From assembly GCA_051453625.1 (NCBI GenBank), contig JBOZIK010000001.1, positions 235,996,945 to 236,060,944 of the forward strand: a stretch of DNA of 64,000 nucleotides. Reading direction: 5' to 3'. The DNA is from Welwitschia mirabilis (Eukaryota > Gnetophyta > Gnetopsida > Welwitschiales). The notes under the pieces are model-generated. The model made no database searches. It saw nothing but the letters and a program-made list of their open reading frames with translations, and had not been told where the DNA came from. The translations under genes were made by a program, and so were the position numbers. Below are positions 37,656 through 48,459 of the stretch, in pieces. Position 1 is the stretch's first letter. Every line of letters starts with the position of its first letter.

Positions 37656-39332
37656 TGTTATTAAGTTATAATTACCAAGTTGACATCAAACTAACATTTT
37701 TGGTATAGAAAAATTTATTGTATTCCTTGCAAAAAATATTAATCCTTGTAGGTCAAGAGCAGCAAATATTTATCACTTGTCATGTTTGAACCTGACATGT
37801 TATAATATCTCAAAGAAATCAATCTAATTACTATGGAGTTGACTAGAACTATATCAAGAACTGTTAAAACCAAATTACTGAGGGATAGACTGGATTCCTG
37901 AGGGATCAATTAGATCTATACAATAATCTATCATATCTATTTATTAAGGAATTAATTAGATTCTTAAAGAGTTAATGAGACCTAGACTAGAAATGTATTC
38001 AAATTTTTATTATCAAGGGATTACTTAGATTCCTAAGGGGTCAACTGGACCTAGGCTAACAATGTTTTCAGTCTTTCTTCATATGAAGTTAAATAAACCA
38101 AAATGTAGTTGACTAGACTTGGACCTTATGTGGTTGATTTGATCTTAGATGGAGCTGATTAGATACAGAGATATAAAGAACTCAGGTCAACTAAAAGAAG
38201 ATGAAGTCAATCGACTTCAGTAATAGCAATTAACGGGGTCAACTGGACATTTTAAGAGATTGATTGATCATGATAGAAATGGAATTTTTTTAGCTATTAC
38301 CTTTTCATTTTTACCTATTAAAGAATTAGATCTACTTGTAAAATACTAAAATGTNNNNNNNNNNNNNNNNNNNNNNNNNNNNNNNNNNNNNNNNNNNNNN
38401 NNNNNNNNNNNNNNNNNNNNNNNNNNNNNNNNNNNNNNNNNNNNNNNNNNNNNNATACAGAGATATGAAGAACTCAGGTCAACTAAAAGAAGATGAAGTC
38501 AACTGACTTCAGTAATAGCACTTAATGAGGTTAACTAGACATTTTGAGGGGTTGATTGATCATGACAGAAATAGAATTTTTTTAGCTATTACCTTTCCAT
38601 TTTTACCTATTAAAGAATTAGATCTACTTGTAAAATACTAAAATGTATCTTTTATATATTACTCAGCCATCAAAATCATTATAGTTCTTCTAGTTAATCA
38701 AAAATTGAATAAGCATCTTTTGATTAATATTTATTTAGTTATTTAGTTTACACTGTACATACTTAGATTTGTGATATCATTATTAAATAGTCTAGTACTA
38801 TCAATACTATTTGGCATTGTATTAACACAAAAAGAATTTTCTTGAAAGGTTGATACTGAGACTATGAAAAATCTAATTGTAAAAGGTTATAGGTGAACCT
38901 GAGATACTTGGAAAGTGAGTTAAAAAGATCTAGATTAGCCTTGGATAGAAGATTATTACTAAGAGTGAAGTAGAGGGTTTCCAAAACCAATATAAATTGT
39001 GTGTCTATCAATATCCATTGGTATTTTATAGTTTATTTATTTTTCTTTTAAATCATTATTGATTTTTTNNNNNNNNNNNNNNNNNNNNNNNNNNNNNNNN
39101 NNNNNNNNNNNNNNNNNNNNNNNNNNNNNNNNNNNNNNNNNNNNNNNNNNNNNNNNNNNNNNNNNNNNTCCATTGGTATTTTATAGTTTATTTATTTTTC
39201 TTTTAAGTAATTATTGATTTTTTTATATGCAGAAATATTTTTAGTATTTAATACTTTGTGAAGGAATTTTTTTGAAGCTACTTCTTTTAAATCCTATTCA
39301 CTCCTCCTTCTTTTAGTATTATAGATCCTACA
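37656..39332 (+). repeat. Ty1/copia element: 5' LTR
   Basis: Starts tgttattaag and ends near gatcctaca; the partner LTR is 47095-48459. It contains repeated short motifs of the form gtcaact(a/g)ga(c/t). Two 100-N gaps (38355-38454, 39069-39168) are followed by repeats of about 190 and 55 preceding bases, so the real length is nearer 1.2 kb. A TATATATTAC run near 38653 is a possible TATA. Its left neighbour is gypsy RT of D, interrupted by this insertion. Confidence 0.8.
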
Positions 39333-39334
39333 TT

Positions 39335-39346
39335 TAGTATTAGAAT
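39335..39346 (+). promoter_or_regulatory. Copia element: decayed primer-binding site
   Basis: Reads tagtattagaat against the initiator-Met tRNA PBS tggtatcagagc. Eight of twelve bases match and all four differences are G-to-A or C-to-T. It sits two bases after the LTR end. Confidence 0.65.
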
Positions 39347-39399
39347 GATGTTGAGTTATTCGTAGATCTTAAAAAAATCTAAACTCCTAAACCCTAACT

Positions 39400-41300
39400 A
39401 TGAGTAATCCTTCTGATACCCTATCTACCAAAAGACCACCCATGTTTGATGGGACTAACTATGCTTACTAGAAGGCCTCAATGAGAATTTTCATTAGATC
39501 CTTAGACATAGATAGATAAGGTAATCTACAATGAATATGTCATGCTCATTCTATCCAACACTAATAGTAATGAAACCACCATAGTGGTTGAGAAATCTTA
39601 AGACCAATGGATCCCTACTGACAAAGTCAAAGCTATCCTAGATGCCCATACACTTAATGATATTTTTTGTGTAGTTTTTATAAACAAATTTAATAGGATT
39701 GTAAACTATGAACATGTCAAGGAATCTTCGGATATTCTTGAAATAGCACATGAATGAAAATCCACTGTAAAGTAGGAAAGGCCATACATACTTATCTCTA
39801 AGTTTGAATAGATTCACATGAAAGAAGAAGAAACTCTGTAAGAGTTCTTTTCTAGACTGATAGACATAGTAAAATCTATTACAGGTCTAGCTAAGAAAAT
39901 GGATGAAGACAAGGTTTTATAGAAAGTTGTAAGATCTTTTTCAAAACACTTTAAGCTAAAGATCATAACCATTGAGGAAAGTAAGAACATTAATCAAATC
40001 ACACTAAAGGATATTTAAACTTGTGAATTAAAGTTTTCTAAAGATAAAATGAGAAGTCTAATGTTAAAAAGTATGTAGGAATAGTCTAGATTTGAAAAAT
40101 TAGATAAAGAACCTGATGAAGACGAGTTTGTTCGTTTGATAATAAGATTTAGAAAATTCTTTTACAAAAGAAAGATAAAAGGTAAATCAAGTAAGGGACC
40201 AATGAGGGGTCATTCCAAACTAAGAAGAGATCTTGAAAAAGGAAAGGAGATCCAATGCTATGCATGTAAGGGATATGAACATGTTATAAAAAAGGTTAAA
40301 ATAATAGAAGAGATTTGAAAAATTCTAAAACATCATCCTTCATCACCACCTAGAATAATGTAAATGAATAAGATGATGGTAACTCAAGCCAAGAGTTAGA
40401 TGGAGATAAAAGACTTTTCTTCATGGCAATAGTCGCTCCTATGAAGAACGTGCCTTAGTCAATGAAACTAGGTGATCTAGATCTTATTNNNNNNNNNNNN
40501 NNNNNNNNNNNNNNNNNNNNNNNNNNNNNNNNNNNNNNNNNNNNNNNNNNNNNNNNNNNNNNNNNNNNNNNNNNNNNNNNNNNNNNNNNNNNNNNNNNNN
40601 NNNNNNNNNNNNNNNNNNNNNNNNNNNNNNNNNNNNNNNNNNNNNNNNNNNNNNNNNNNNNNNNNNNNNNNNNNNNNNNNNNNNNNNNNNNNNNNNNNNN
40701 NNNNNNNNNNNNNNNNNNNNNNNNNNNNNNNNNNNNNNNNNNNNNNNNNNNNNNNNNNNNNNNNNNNNNNNNNNNNNNNNNNNNNNNNNNNNNNNNNNNN
40801 NNNNNNNNNNNNNNNNNNNNNNNNNNNNNNNNNNNNNNNNNNNNNNNNNNNNNNNNNNNNNNNNNNNNNNNNNNNNNNNNNNNNNNNNNNNNNNNNNNNN
40901 NNNNNNNNNNNNNNNNNNNNNNNNNNNNNNNNNNNNNNNNNNNNNNNNNNNNNNNNNNNNNNNNNNNNNNNNNNNNNNNNNNNNNNNNNCCAAAAGACTT
41001 TTCTTCATGGCAATAGTCGCCTCTATGAAGAACGTGCCTTGGTCAATGAAACTAGGTGATCTAGATCTTATTAAAGAAGATCAAAAGGAGGTAGAAGATA
41101 CTTTTCAAGAATTCTATTTAAAATGTACAAAACTAATAAAACAGATCAACAAACCAAATAAGATAGTAAAGGCTTTGAACAAGGAAAAAGAAGAGTTAAA
41201 GACAAAGTATAGGATGGTTCAAATAGAAAACTCTAAGCTAGCTCAAGAGGTAAAAATCTTTTCTCACTTTATAAATAAATTTTCAAATAGTTAAGTAAAT
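39400..41300 (+). pseudogene. Copia element: gag remnant
   Basis: Begins at ATG 39400: MSNPSDTLSTKRPPMFDGTN, then YAY and a TAG where the family has Trp. This is the classic copia gag start. Further on is DEFVRLIIRFRKFF (about 40121-40162). A zinc knuckle follows at about 40253-40297: Cys-x2-Cys-x4-His is present but the fourth ligand (Cys) is Val. After the 501-N gap (40489-40989), whose flanks are duplicated, a Lys/Glu-rich segment (41060-41290) has the look of a coiled coil. In-frame stops elsewhere kill the frame. Gag would package element RNA. Confidence 0.85.
40489..40989. other. Assembly gap (501 N) inside copia gag
   Basis: The sequence before it (about 40408-40488) and after it (about 40990-41073) encode the same peptide stretch (KDFSS...MKLGDLDLI), so the gap interrupts a duplicated contig end rather than missing sequence of that size. 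Confidence 0.9.
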
Positions 41301-41425
41301 TAGAATAGATTCTTGGAATACAAATACTAGTTCACAAAAAGAAAATTATTGGCTTCATCTCTTGAAAACTACAGAATCAATTAAATTGGATAACATCACA
41401 AAATAACTCTATGTTAAAAATGACT

Positions 41426-41467
41426 TGTTATTTTTGTGAAAAGATAGGTCATGTAAAATTATTTTGT
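41426..41467 (+). pseudogene. Copia element: second zinc knuckle, intact CCHC
   Basis: Encodes CYFCEKIGHVKLFC, a complete Cys-x2-Cys-x4-His-x4-Cys motif. In many plant copia polyproteins a knuckle of this kind lies just ahead of the protease. All four zinc ligands survive although its surroundings carry stops. Confidence 0.8.
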
Positions 41468-41637
41468 AATTGTATAAAGTTAATGTTTTTTCAAATTGTA
41501 TTAGCACTTTTTCATTTAAGTTTGTCCTAAGGGAATGTGTACTACAATAGTACAAATGGATTAAGTGGATGAGGATTGATAATTTAAAATGTTTATTGAT
41601 TTAAATAGATTTTAAAGTATCAAATGAAATATGATGA

Positions 41638-41960
41638 TACTTGGATAATGGTTGTTCTAAATACATGATAAGTTATAAATCAAGATTTCAACATTCAGAT
41701 GACTTTGATGAAGGTAAAGTAACATTTAGTGACAATGGAAAAGCAAAAATTGAAGGCATCGAAATCATAAATGGAGGTAACATGCCTAAAATTAATGAAT
41801 TTTTATATGTTAATTGTCTTAAACATAATTTACTTAGTATTTATTAGATTTGTAATAAAGGTTATAAAGTTATATTTGATACTTAAAAGTATGAAGTTAG
41901 ACATGATAAAATAAATAATGTTCTTCTTAAAGAAAATAGAATAGATAATGTTTACGATGT
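41638..41960 (+). pseudogene. Copia element: aspartic protease remnant
   Basis: The frame at 41638-41844 reads YLDNGCSKYM. The catalytic Asp is kept, and Asn replaces Ser of the usual Asp-Ser-Gly (AGC/AGT to AAT, G-to-A). It continues KVTFSDNGKAKIEGI and VNCLKHNLLSI, then a stop where Ser/Gln is usual, then CNKGYKVIFD. All are standard copia protease blocks in order. The protease would cut the polyprotein. Confidence 0.9.
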
Positions 41961-41989
41961 TGATCAGTATTTATCTACTTCTTATTTTT

Positions 41990-42700
41990 ATCATATAAAT
42001 CAAGAAGAATTATGTCATCAAATATTAGGGCATGTAAACTATGACCATCTCAAAACCATCCTTAACAGGAAGATTATGAAAGAAATTCCTAAAATTAACA
42101 TTAAAAAAATGGATTATGTGATGCTTGTTAAAAGGAAAAATAAATTAGGACTTCTAATAAAATTTAAAACTTAGTCTCCTTAGTAGTGCCACTTAAGCTC
42201 ATTGACATGGACTTGGAGGATCCTGTTCAAACAAAAAGTCTATGAGGAAAATGCTATTTCTTGATTATGGTATATGGCTACTCTAAATTTACTTGGATTA
42301 CTTTATTAAGAAATAAAGTTAAAGCTTTTAAAATTTGTATTAAAATCTATAACAAAATCAAAAACAATAAAGGATACACTATCAAAGAAATTAGAAGTGA
42401 CAATGGAGGAAAATTTGAAAATAATCTTTTTAAGAAGTATTGTATAGATAATGGTATAGAACATTAGTACTCAGCCCTAAAGACTCTTAAACAAAATGGA
42501 ATTGTAGAAAGGAAAAATTAAGTCCTTCAAGAAATAATAAGAACTATGTTAAATGATAAGAAAGTTCATAAAACATTTTGGACTGAAATAGTCAACACTG
42601 CATGCTATGTTATTAATAGTATCTATCTAAGACTGAGTATGGATGGAATCCCCTATGATCTTTAAAAAAGAATAAAACCAAATGCTTTATATTTTAATGT
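41990..42700 (+). pseudogene. Copia element: integrase remnant
   Basis: GAG-pre-integrase zinc region: ELCHQILGHVNYDHL (His kept, Trp to Cys), then a degenerate C-D-x-C pair near 42115. Core: YGYSKFTWITLLRNK, where the first catalytic Asp block (Val-Asp-Asp-Tyr-Ser) has become Val-Tyr-Gly-Tyr-Ser. Then IRSDNGGKFEN (second Asp kept) and QNGIVERKN (Glu kept), with TMLNDKKVHKTFWTEIVNTA downstream. Stops replace expected Arg and Trp. Two of the three DDE residues remain. Confidence 0.9.
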
Positions 42701-43119
42701 ATTTGGGAGAAAATATTTTATCTTAAAAGATAGATAATATTTGAGTAAATTTAAGTCTAAAGATAATGATGTAATCTTTTTAGGATACTGAACTAGAAGT
42801 AGAGCCTCCTGGGTTTTCAAAAAATGAAGTTTAATAGTAAAAGAATCTATAAATATTAAAATAGATTAATTTAGTACAAGACTTGTTCCCTCAAATAGTG
42901 AAGAAAATATTATTCCAAGTATCTCCACAATAAATTAAGTAACAAGTGAAAAGGAAGAAGAGAGATTTTAAGAGGTTACTTCTAAAATGTTTAAAGAGCT
43001 AAAAGATCATCCACTTAAGTCTATTATTGAACATGTAAGCTTAAAAATTCCAATTAGAGTCTCTCTTAATAATTTTTATGCCTACTTTTGTTATGTCTTT
43101 TAAATTGAACCCAAAAAAT

Positions 43120-43900
43120 TTAAAGAGGTTGAATCTACTAAAGAATAGATGATGGCTATGCAAGATGAACTTCAATAATTCAAAAGAAATGACATTTGAA
43201 AACTTGTAGAAAACCAAAAGATTAAAATGTAATTAAAACAAAATGAATATTTAATAATAAGTGTGATAAACATAATAATGTAATTAAGAACAAGGTAAGA
43301 ATAGTGGCATAAGGATACAATCAGATTAAAGGAATAGATGTAGGAGATACATTTTCTCTAGTGACTAGAATAGATAGTATTAGAATGTTTCTCTTGTATT
43401 CAACCTTTAAGAACATTAAATGTTTTAATATGGATGTTAAAAATACCTTTTTTAATGGATCCCTTAATGAATAAGTTTATGTGGAACAACCTCAAGGATT
43501 CATAGATCCACACAAACCAACCCATGTGTATAAAATTAAAAAGGCTTTGTATTATTTAAAACAAGCTCCAAGGGTTTAATATGAAAAAGTAGCAATATTT
43601 TTTAATGAAAATGGTTATACTCATGGAGATATGGATAAAATATATTTATAAAAAATCTTAAAAAGGACTTTATCATCATTCAAATTTATGTAGATGACAT
43701 AATTTTTGCAGCCTTAAACAAAGTTCTCTCAAAAGAATTCACTAGCATTATGATAACACATTTTGAAATGAGTGTGCTAGGTGAAGTTTTCATGTTTCCT
43801 AATCTTTAAATCAAATAAACAAAACATAGAGTTTTTATATCTCAATCCAAATACTCAAGGAACTTGATCAAATGATTTAGATTAGAAAATGAAAAATTAA
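43120..43900 (+). pseudogene. Copia element: reverse transcriptase remnant
   Basis: Begins with a MMAMQDEL block, passes GYNQIKGIDVGDTFSLV and FNMDVKNTFFNG (first catalytic Asp in the MDVK motif kept), VYVEQPQGF, then [13 protein letters not shown] and a stop (family Trp). The catalytic box at about 43684-43704 reads IQIYVDD with both Asp residues intact, then IIFAA. A frameshift lies before it (near 43640). It is the most complete RT in the window by conserved blocks but carries many stops. Confidence 0.92.
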
Positions 43901-44560
43901 CTAACACACCTATGTTAACTTCATGTAAGGTTAGTCTTGATGATCATGAAAAATCTATAGACCAAAAACTTTATAGAATAATGATAGAAAGTTTATTGTA
44001 TTTAATTGTAAGTAGACCTGACATAATGTTTATTGTTGTTGTATGTGTAAGATATCAGACTAAACCAAAGGAATCATACCTTCAAGATATTAAAAGGAGC
44101 AGAAGATATATAAAAGATACAAGTGATTATGGATATGGTATCCTACAAAAACGTCTTTTGAGATTGTAGGTTTTAGTAATGATGACTAGGTTGGTTATAA
44201 ATATGATTAAAAGAGCACTAGTAAAAATTATTTTGTTTTAAGATCATGCTCTGTAGGATGGATAAGTAAGAAGCAAAACTCTATCTCTCTTTTCATAATA
44301 GAAATAGAATATATAGTAGTAGGAAGTTGTTGTACATACTTGTATGGATGAAAGAAATGCTTAAAAAATTTAAAGTAAATTTTAAATAGGTTATAATCTT
44401 TTGTGATAATACTAGTAAAATTAATATCTCAAAGAATCCTATTCAACATTTTTAAACTAAATATATTAAACTAAGACATCATTTCCTTAGAGATCAAGTA
44501 GAAAAAGACAATATTTCTATAAACTTTATAAGCACTGATAGGAAACTAGCTAATATTTTT
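43900..44560 (+). pseudogene. Copia element: RNase H remnant
   Basis: An 85-codon open frame (43912-44169) starts MLTSCKVSLDD and contains DQKLYRIMIESLLYL, SRPDIMFIVVVCVR and RSRRYIKDTSDYGYG, the standard connection to copia RNase H. Later blocks include SISLF (family Ser-Val-Ala-Leu-Ser-Thr), a VVGSCC stretch and LRHHFLRDQVEK. The catalytic Asp/Glu region is broken by stops and substitutions. It ends at a 100-N gap. Confidence 0.88.
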
Positions 44561-44660
44561 NNNNNNNNNNNNNNNNNNNNNNNNNNNNNNNNNNNNNNNN
44601 NNNNNNNNNNNNNNNNNNNNNNNNNNNNNNNNNNNNNNNNNNNNNNNNNNNNNNNNNNNN

Positions 44661-45192
44661 CAAGTGATTATGGATATGGTATCCTACAAAAACTTCTTTT
44701 GAGATTGTAGGTTTTAGTAATGATGACTGGGTTGGTTGTAAATATGATTGAAAGAGCACTAGTAAAAATTATTTTGTTTTAATATCATGCTCTGTAGGAT
44801 GGAAACGTAAGAAGCAAAACTCTATCTCTCTTTTCATAATAGAAACAGAATATATAGTAGTAGAAAGTTGTTGTACACACTTGTATGGATGAAAGAAATT
44901 CTTAAAAACTTTAAAGTAAATTTTAAATAGGTTCTAATCTTTTGTGATAATACTAGTAAAATTAATATCTCAAAGAATCCTATTAAACATTTTTAAACTA
45001 AATATATTGAACTAAGACATCATTTCCTTAGAGATCAAGTAGAAAAAGGTAATATTTCTATAAACTTTATAAGCACTGATAGGAAACTAGCTAATATTTT
45101 TATAAAACCCCTAAACTTTGATAATGTTTTAAGACTTCATCAGGAATTAGGATTTCCTCTTCGTTCTTCAACTAAATGTAGGGTAGTTAACT
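44661..45192 (+). pseudogene. Copia element: repeated RNase H end and pol C-terminus
   Basis: The first approximately 440 bases repeat 44120-44560 at about the divergence expected of alleles, across the gap 44561-44660. New sequence then completes pol: NISINFISTDRKLANIFIKP and LNFDNVLRLHQELGF, the usual copia C-terminus, ending near 45192. Probably an unmerged contig overlap rather than a second RNase H. Confidence 0.8.
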
Positions 45193-45573
45193 AGACCTTG
45201 CATTTTGTCGACCAAATATGGAAAAGACGTCAAGTCAATTGTATTTGATCTGATCATTTGGTCCTCCATAGATTAGACCTAAATCTAATCGAGTTGATTC
45301 AAACGAAGTCTCAGTCAACTAGATCTGGATTTTTTATGACTTAAATCTTATTAGATTAACCAGATCATAACCAAGTTGACTAGATCTATAGGGTTATAGA
45401 AGGGGAGGTAGGTGGTGGATCTAATTTTTTATCAAATTTGACTTAATCACCTTTCATTATAAAATCTTGTGAACTTATAACCTTCCTCTTTCATCTGTGT
45501 CCACTTGTCTCTCTTAGATCTAGTTGTATTTATCCATTTCTTTTATCTTCAGAAAGTATAACATGCTTAAATG
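45193..45573 (+). other. Copia element: spacer with LTR-like short motifs
   Basis: Non-coding. From 45186 to about 45390 it carries repeated gt(c/t)(a/g)act(a/g)gat(c)-type motifs that also recur in both LTRs. The segment sits directly before the extra reading frame. It might be a duplicated piece of LTR or a regulatory stretch; this is inference. Confidence 0.45.
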
Positions 45574-46616
45574 GTAGACGATTCCTCTAGAAAATGTCAT
45601 CAGAAGGAGCCAAAAAGTAAAGGTCCTAGGTATTTTTACTTTAGAATTTTAGATGAGGCCATGGACAAGTTCACTGAGAAGTTCTAGAAGAAGGTTATCT
45701 ATCAAGAAAGGCTTGTTATATTTGGAGAACTCAGAGAGTTAATGGATCTGATAACATTATTAAATGAACTTGATATTTCTTATTTTCTTGAGGTTTCTAT
45801 GTTAGCCTATTCTTCTCTTACTTGTATGTTCTATTGTAATGATTCATTTGATTCTAATTCCTCTACCCTTACAACCCTTGTTTTAGGGAGAAAGATTTAA
45901 GTTACTACAGATATGATAACCTCCCTTACAAATCTCCTTAGAGCAAATTATGAAGACTTTTGTCCCTTGCATGACTTCATGAAGGATGAGTGTGAGGTTA
46001 CCAAAGAACTCTATGATAAGATTATTTATTGAAAATAACCCTTTTTACCTCTCATCTTATCCCAAAATAAAATTTCCTTTAGTTAGTTTTTACTTATAAT
46101 ATTTTATTCCTTGTGGGTCATTTTGATGAGACCCCTAACTCTTGTACTTATCTTTGTATTTGGTAAAAACTTGTTACTCCATTGATGTTGTTGCCATTAT
46201 TCTTAAGAATATGGTCTCTCAATTAGAATATCATAAAACTAGAGTTATTTCTTACTCTATTTTGATCGCTAATATCTGTTGTAATTTTAAAGTCCAACTA
46301 TACCCCAAATTTAAAACTTTAACTCCTATGTCTTTCATTGGACATGCTACTCTTTCTCGCATGTACATCTTTTTTGGATCTAAGAAATCTTTTAAGTCTT
46401 CTTCTCCAAAGTAGGCCTCTGCTAAAGAGATTCCTTCATATCTTAAGAAGTTGTATTCTTGCACTTTGCATATAAAAGAGGCTCTCATTGCAGTAATTTA
46501 TATGAGGTTGCAGACACTTTTGAAAAAGCTGCTATCTTTTCTTAAAAGGTAGCCAAAGAAGAAGAAGAAGAAGACTCAGATTTCAAAGAAGAATCTAAAG
46601 AGGAAGAAGAAGAATA
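45574..46616 (+). pseudogene. Copia element: additional sense ORF between pol and 3' LTR, broken
   Basis: From ATG 45574 one frame runs MVDDSSRKCHQKEPKSKGP..., with a first TAG at about 45685, a TAA near 45898, and then about 115 sense codons to 46030. After frameshifts it continues as a 90-codon open frame (46142-46414) with IDVVAIILKNMVSQLEYHK and YSILIANICCNF. The tail (about 46547-46616) is strongly acidic: EEEEEDSDFKEESKEEEEE then stop. About 330-350 residues originally. The middle resembles the 'putative plant transposon protein' domain (PF20167-like: a helical stretch, then an Ile-Pro-Tyr-Gly-like segment), by recollection only. No signal peptide or membrane segment was seen, so it is not obviously envelope-like. 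Function unknown. Confidence 0.6.
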
Positions 46617-47076
46617 AACAGATTAAATTAGTGTTGTCTCTATTGTTTTCTTGCTGTTCTAGTCTATTCTTGTTATTTTCCTTTCTCTTTTTTTTATCAT
46701 TAATGTCAAAAGGGAGATAAATAATTATTCTAAAATTAGTTATTATTAGTTGTTCTTAGGTGTAAGAGTTTTTCTCATGATGTATATTTTAGTTATACTA
46801 CTTAAAACAGATTAATAGAAATGCATTTGATATCATTTCTCTTATTTATTAATTCATAGTATATTTAACATAAACCATGATTTTGTTATATATATTAATG
46901 CATATTATATGCCTCATGGACTATAATTTTAATTCATTTATATGTATCTCTCTTTGGAAAACCATTATGAATGCTTGATTAGGATAAATATGTTCATTAA
47001 TTTTTTGTAAATCTAGTGTGCATTTTCTGAGGGGAGTTTTCCAATTAATATTTTGAAATAAGTATATTTTGCCAAC
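46617..47076 (+). other. Copia element: 3' non-coding region before the polypurine tract
   Basis: No frame. AT-rich with a T-rich start. It includes 'atgtcaaaagggagataaa' at about 46704, which looks like a spare polypurine tract; multiple polypurine tracts are known from Sirevirus-type copia elements. Confidence 0.5.
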
Positions 47077-47094
47077 AATGTCAAAGAAGAAGAT
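47077..47094 (+). promoter_or_regulatory. Copia element: polypurine tract
   Basis: Reads aatgtcaaagaagaagat directly before the 3'LTR start tgttaag. Copia elements commonly have AAAGGGGGAGAT here, so the Gs have become As. Confidence 0.7.
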
Positions 47095-48459
47095 TGTTAA
47101 GTTATAATTTGCCAGGTTGATGTCAAACTAACATTTTCTGTTATATCAAAATGTATTGTATTCTTTGTAGAAAATATTAATCCTTATAGGCTAGAAGCAA
47201 TAAACATTTTTCACTAACCATGTTTGAACCTGATAAGTCATAGTTCCTCAAAGAATTTGATTGGATTACTAAGGGATCAACTAGACCTATACTAAGAAGT
47301 GTCAAAACTAGTTGAAGTTAACTAAACCTATACCTTATATGGTCGACTAGATTCCAAATGAAGTCCACTGAATATGAAGGCCTAAAGAGCTTNNNNNNNN
47401 NNNNNNNNNNNNNNNNNNNNNNNNNNNNNNNNNNNNNNNNNNNNNNNNNNNNNNNNNNNNNNNNNNNNNNNNNNNNNNNNNNNNNNNNNNNNAAGTCGAC
47501 TGAATATGAAGGCCTAAAGAACTTAGGTCAGCTGAAAGAATATGGGGTCAGTCAACTTCAGTGATAATACTTAATAGGGTTGATCAAACATTTTGAGGGA
47601 TTAATTGATCATGATGAAAATGGAATTTTTCTAGCCATTTCCTTCCTATTTTTATCCTTAGGAGAATCATATCTACTTGTAAAACCCTAAAATCTATCTC
47701 TTATATGTTCCTTAGCCATCAAAATCATTGTAGCTCTTCTAGCTAACCAAAAATTGAAGTAGCATCTTTNNNNNNNNNNNNNNNNNNNNNNNNNNNNNNN
47801 NNNNNNNNNNNNNNNNNNNNNNNNNNNNNNNNNNNNNNNNNNNNNNNNNNNNNNNNNNNNNNNNNNNNNTTTTTATACTTAGGAGAATCATATCTACTTG
47901 TAAAACCCTAAAATCTATCTCTTATATGTTTCTTAGTCATCAAAATCATTGTAGCTCTTCTAGCTAACCAAAAATTGAAGTAGCATCTTTTGATTATCAG
48001 TTCTTTGATCATTCAATTTACATTATACATGGATTTATGATATCATTCTCAAATAGTGTAATTCTATTATTACTATGCTTCAGATTTGTTAAAGCTTATG
48101 CATTGTAATACACTATTGACATCAACAATCATTTTCTTAAAAGGTTGAGACTAAGCCTTTAGAAAGTTTAATTATGAATGGTTATATATGAACTTGATGT
48201 ATCTAGAAAATTAGTAACAAAGATATATATTAGGCTTAGATAGAAGATGATTTCTAAGAGTTGAGTAAGAGGTTTTGGAGCCACTATAAATTGTGTATCT
48301 ATCAATTTCCATTGGTATTTTGTATTTTATTTTTTTCTTTTAGACTAATTTCTACTTTTTATATGCATATTTAGTATTTAATACTTTGTAAAGGAATACC
48401 CTTCCCATTCCCTCATTCCCCCATACTCTACCCCTCTCTTTAAGGTTTTAGATTCTATG
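47095..48459 (+). repeat. Ty1/copia element: 3' LTR
   Basis: Aligns with 37656-39332: 'aagttataa', 'gttgatgtcaaactaacatt', 'ccattggtattttgta', ending near gattcta. It is shorter than the 5'LTR, which has extra copies of the gtcaactgga-type unit. Gaps at 47393-47492 and 47770-47869 are followed by repeats of 32 and about 120 preceding bases. The exact end is uncertain by a few bases and no clean target-site duplication could be read. Confidence 0.8.

Noticed and set aside
44661-45100. Second RNase H domain in the copia element
   Set aside because: It repeats 44120-44560 across a 100-N gap, the pattern seen at many other gaps, so it is most likely an assembly duplicate.
46252-46488. Minus-strand frame of 78 codons inside the copia extra ORF region
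   Set aside because: Opposite to the sense ORF, which has better support from its acidic tail, orientation and position.
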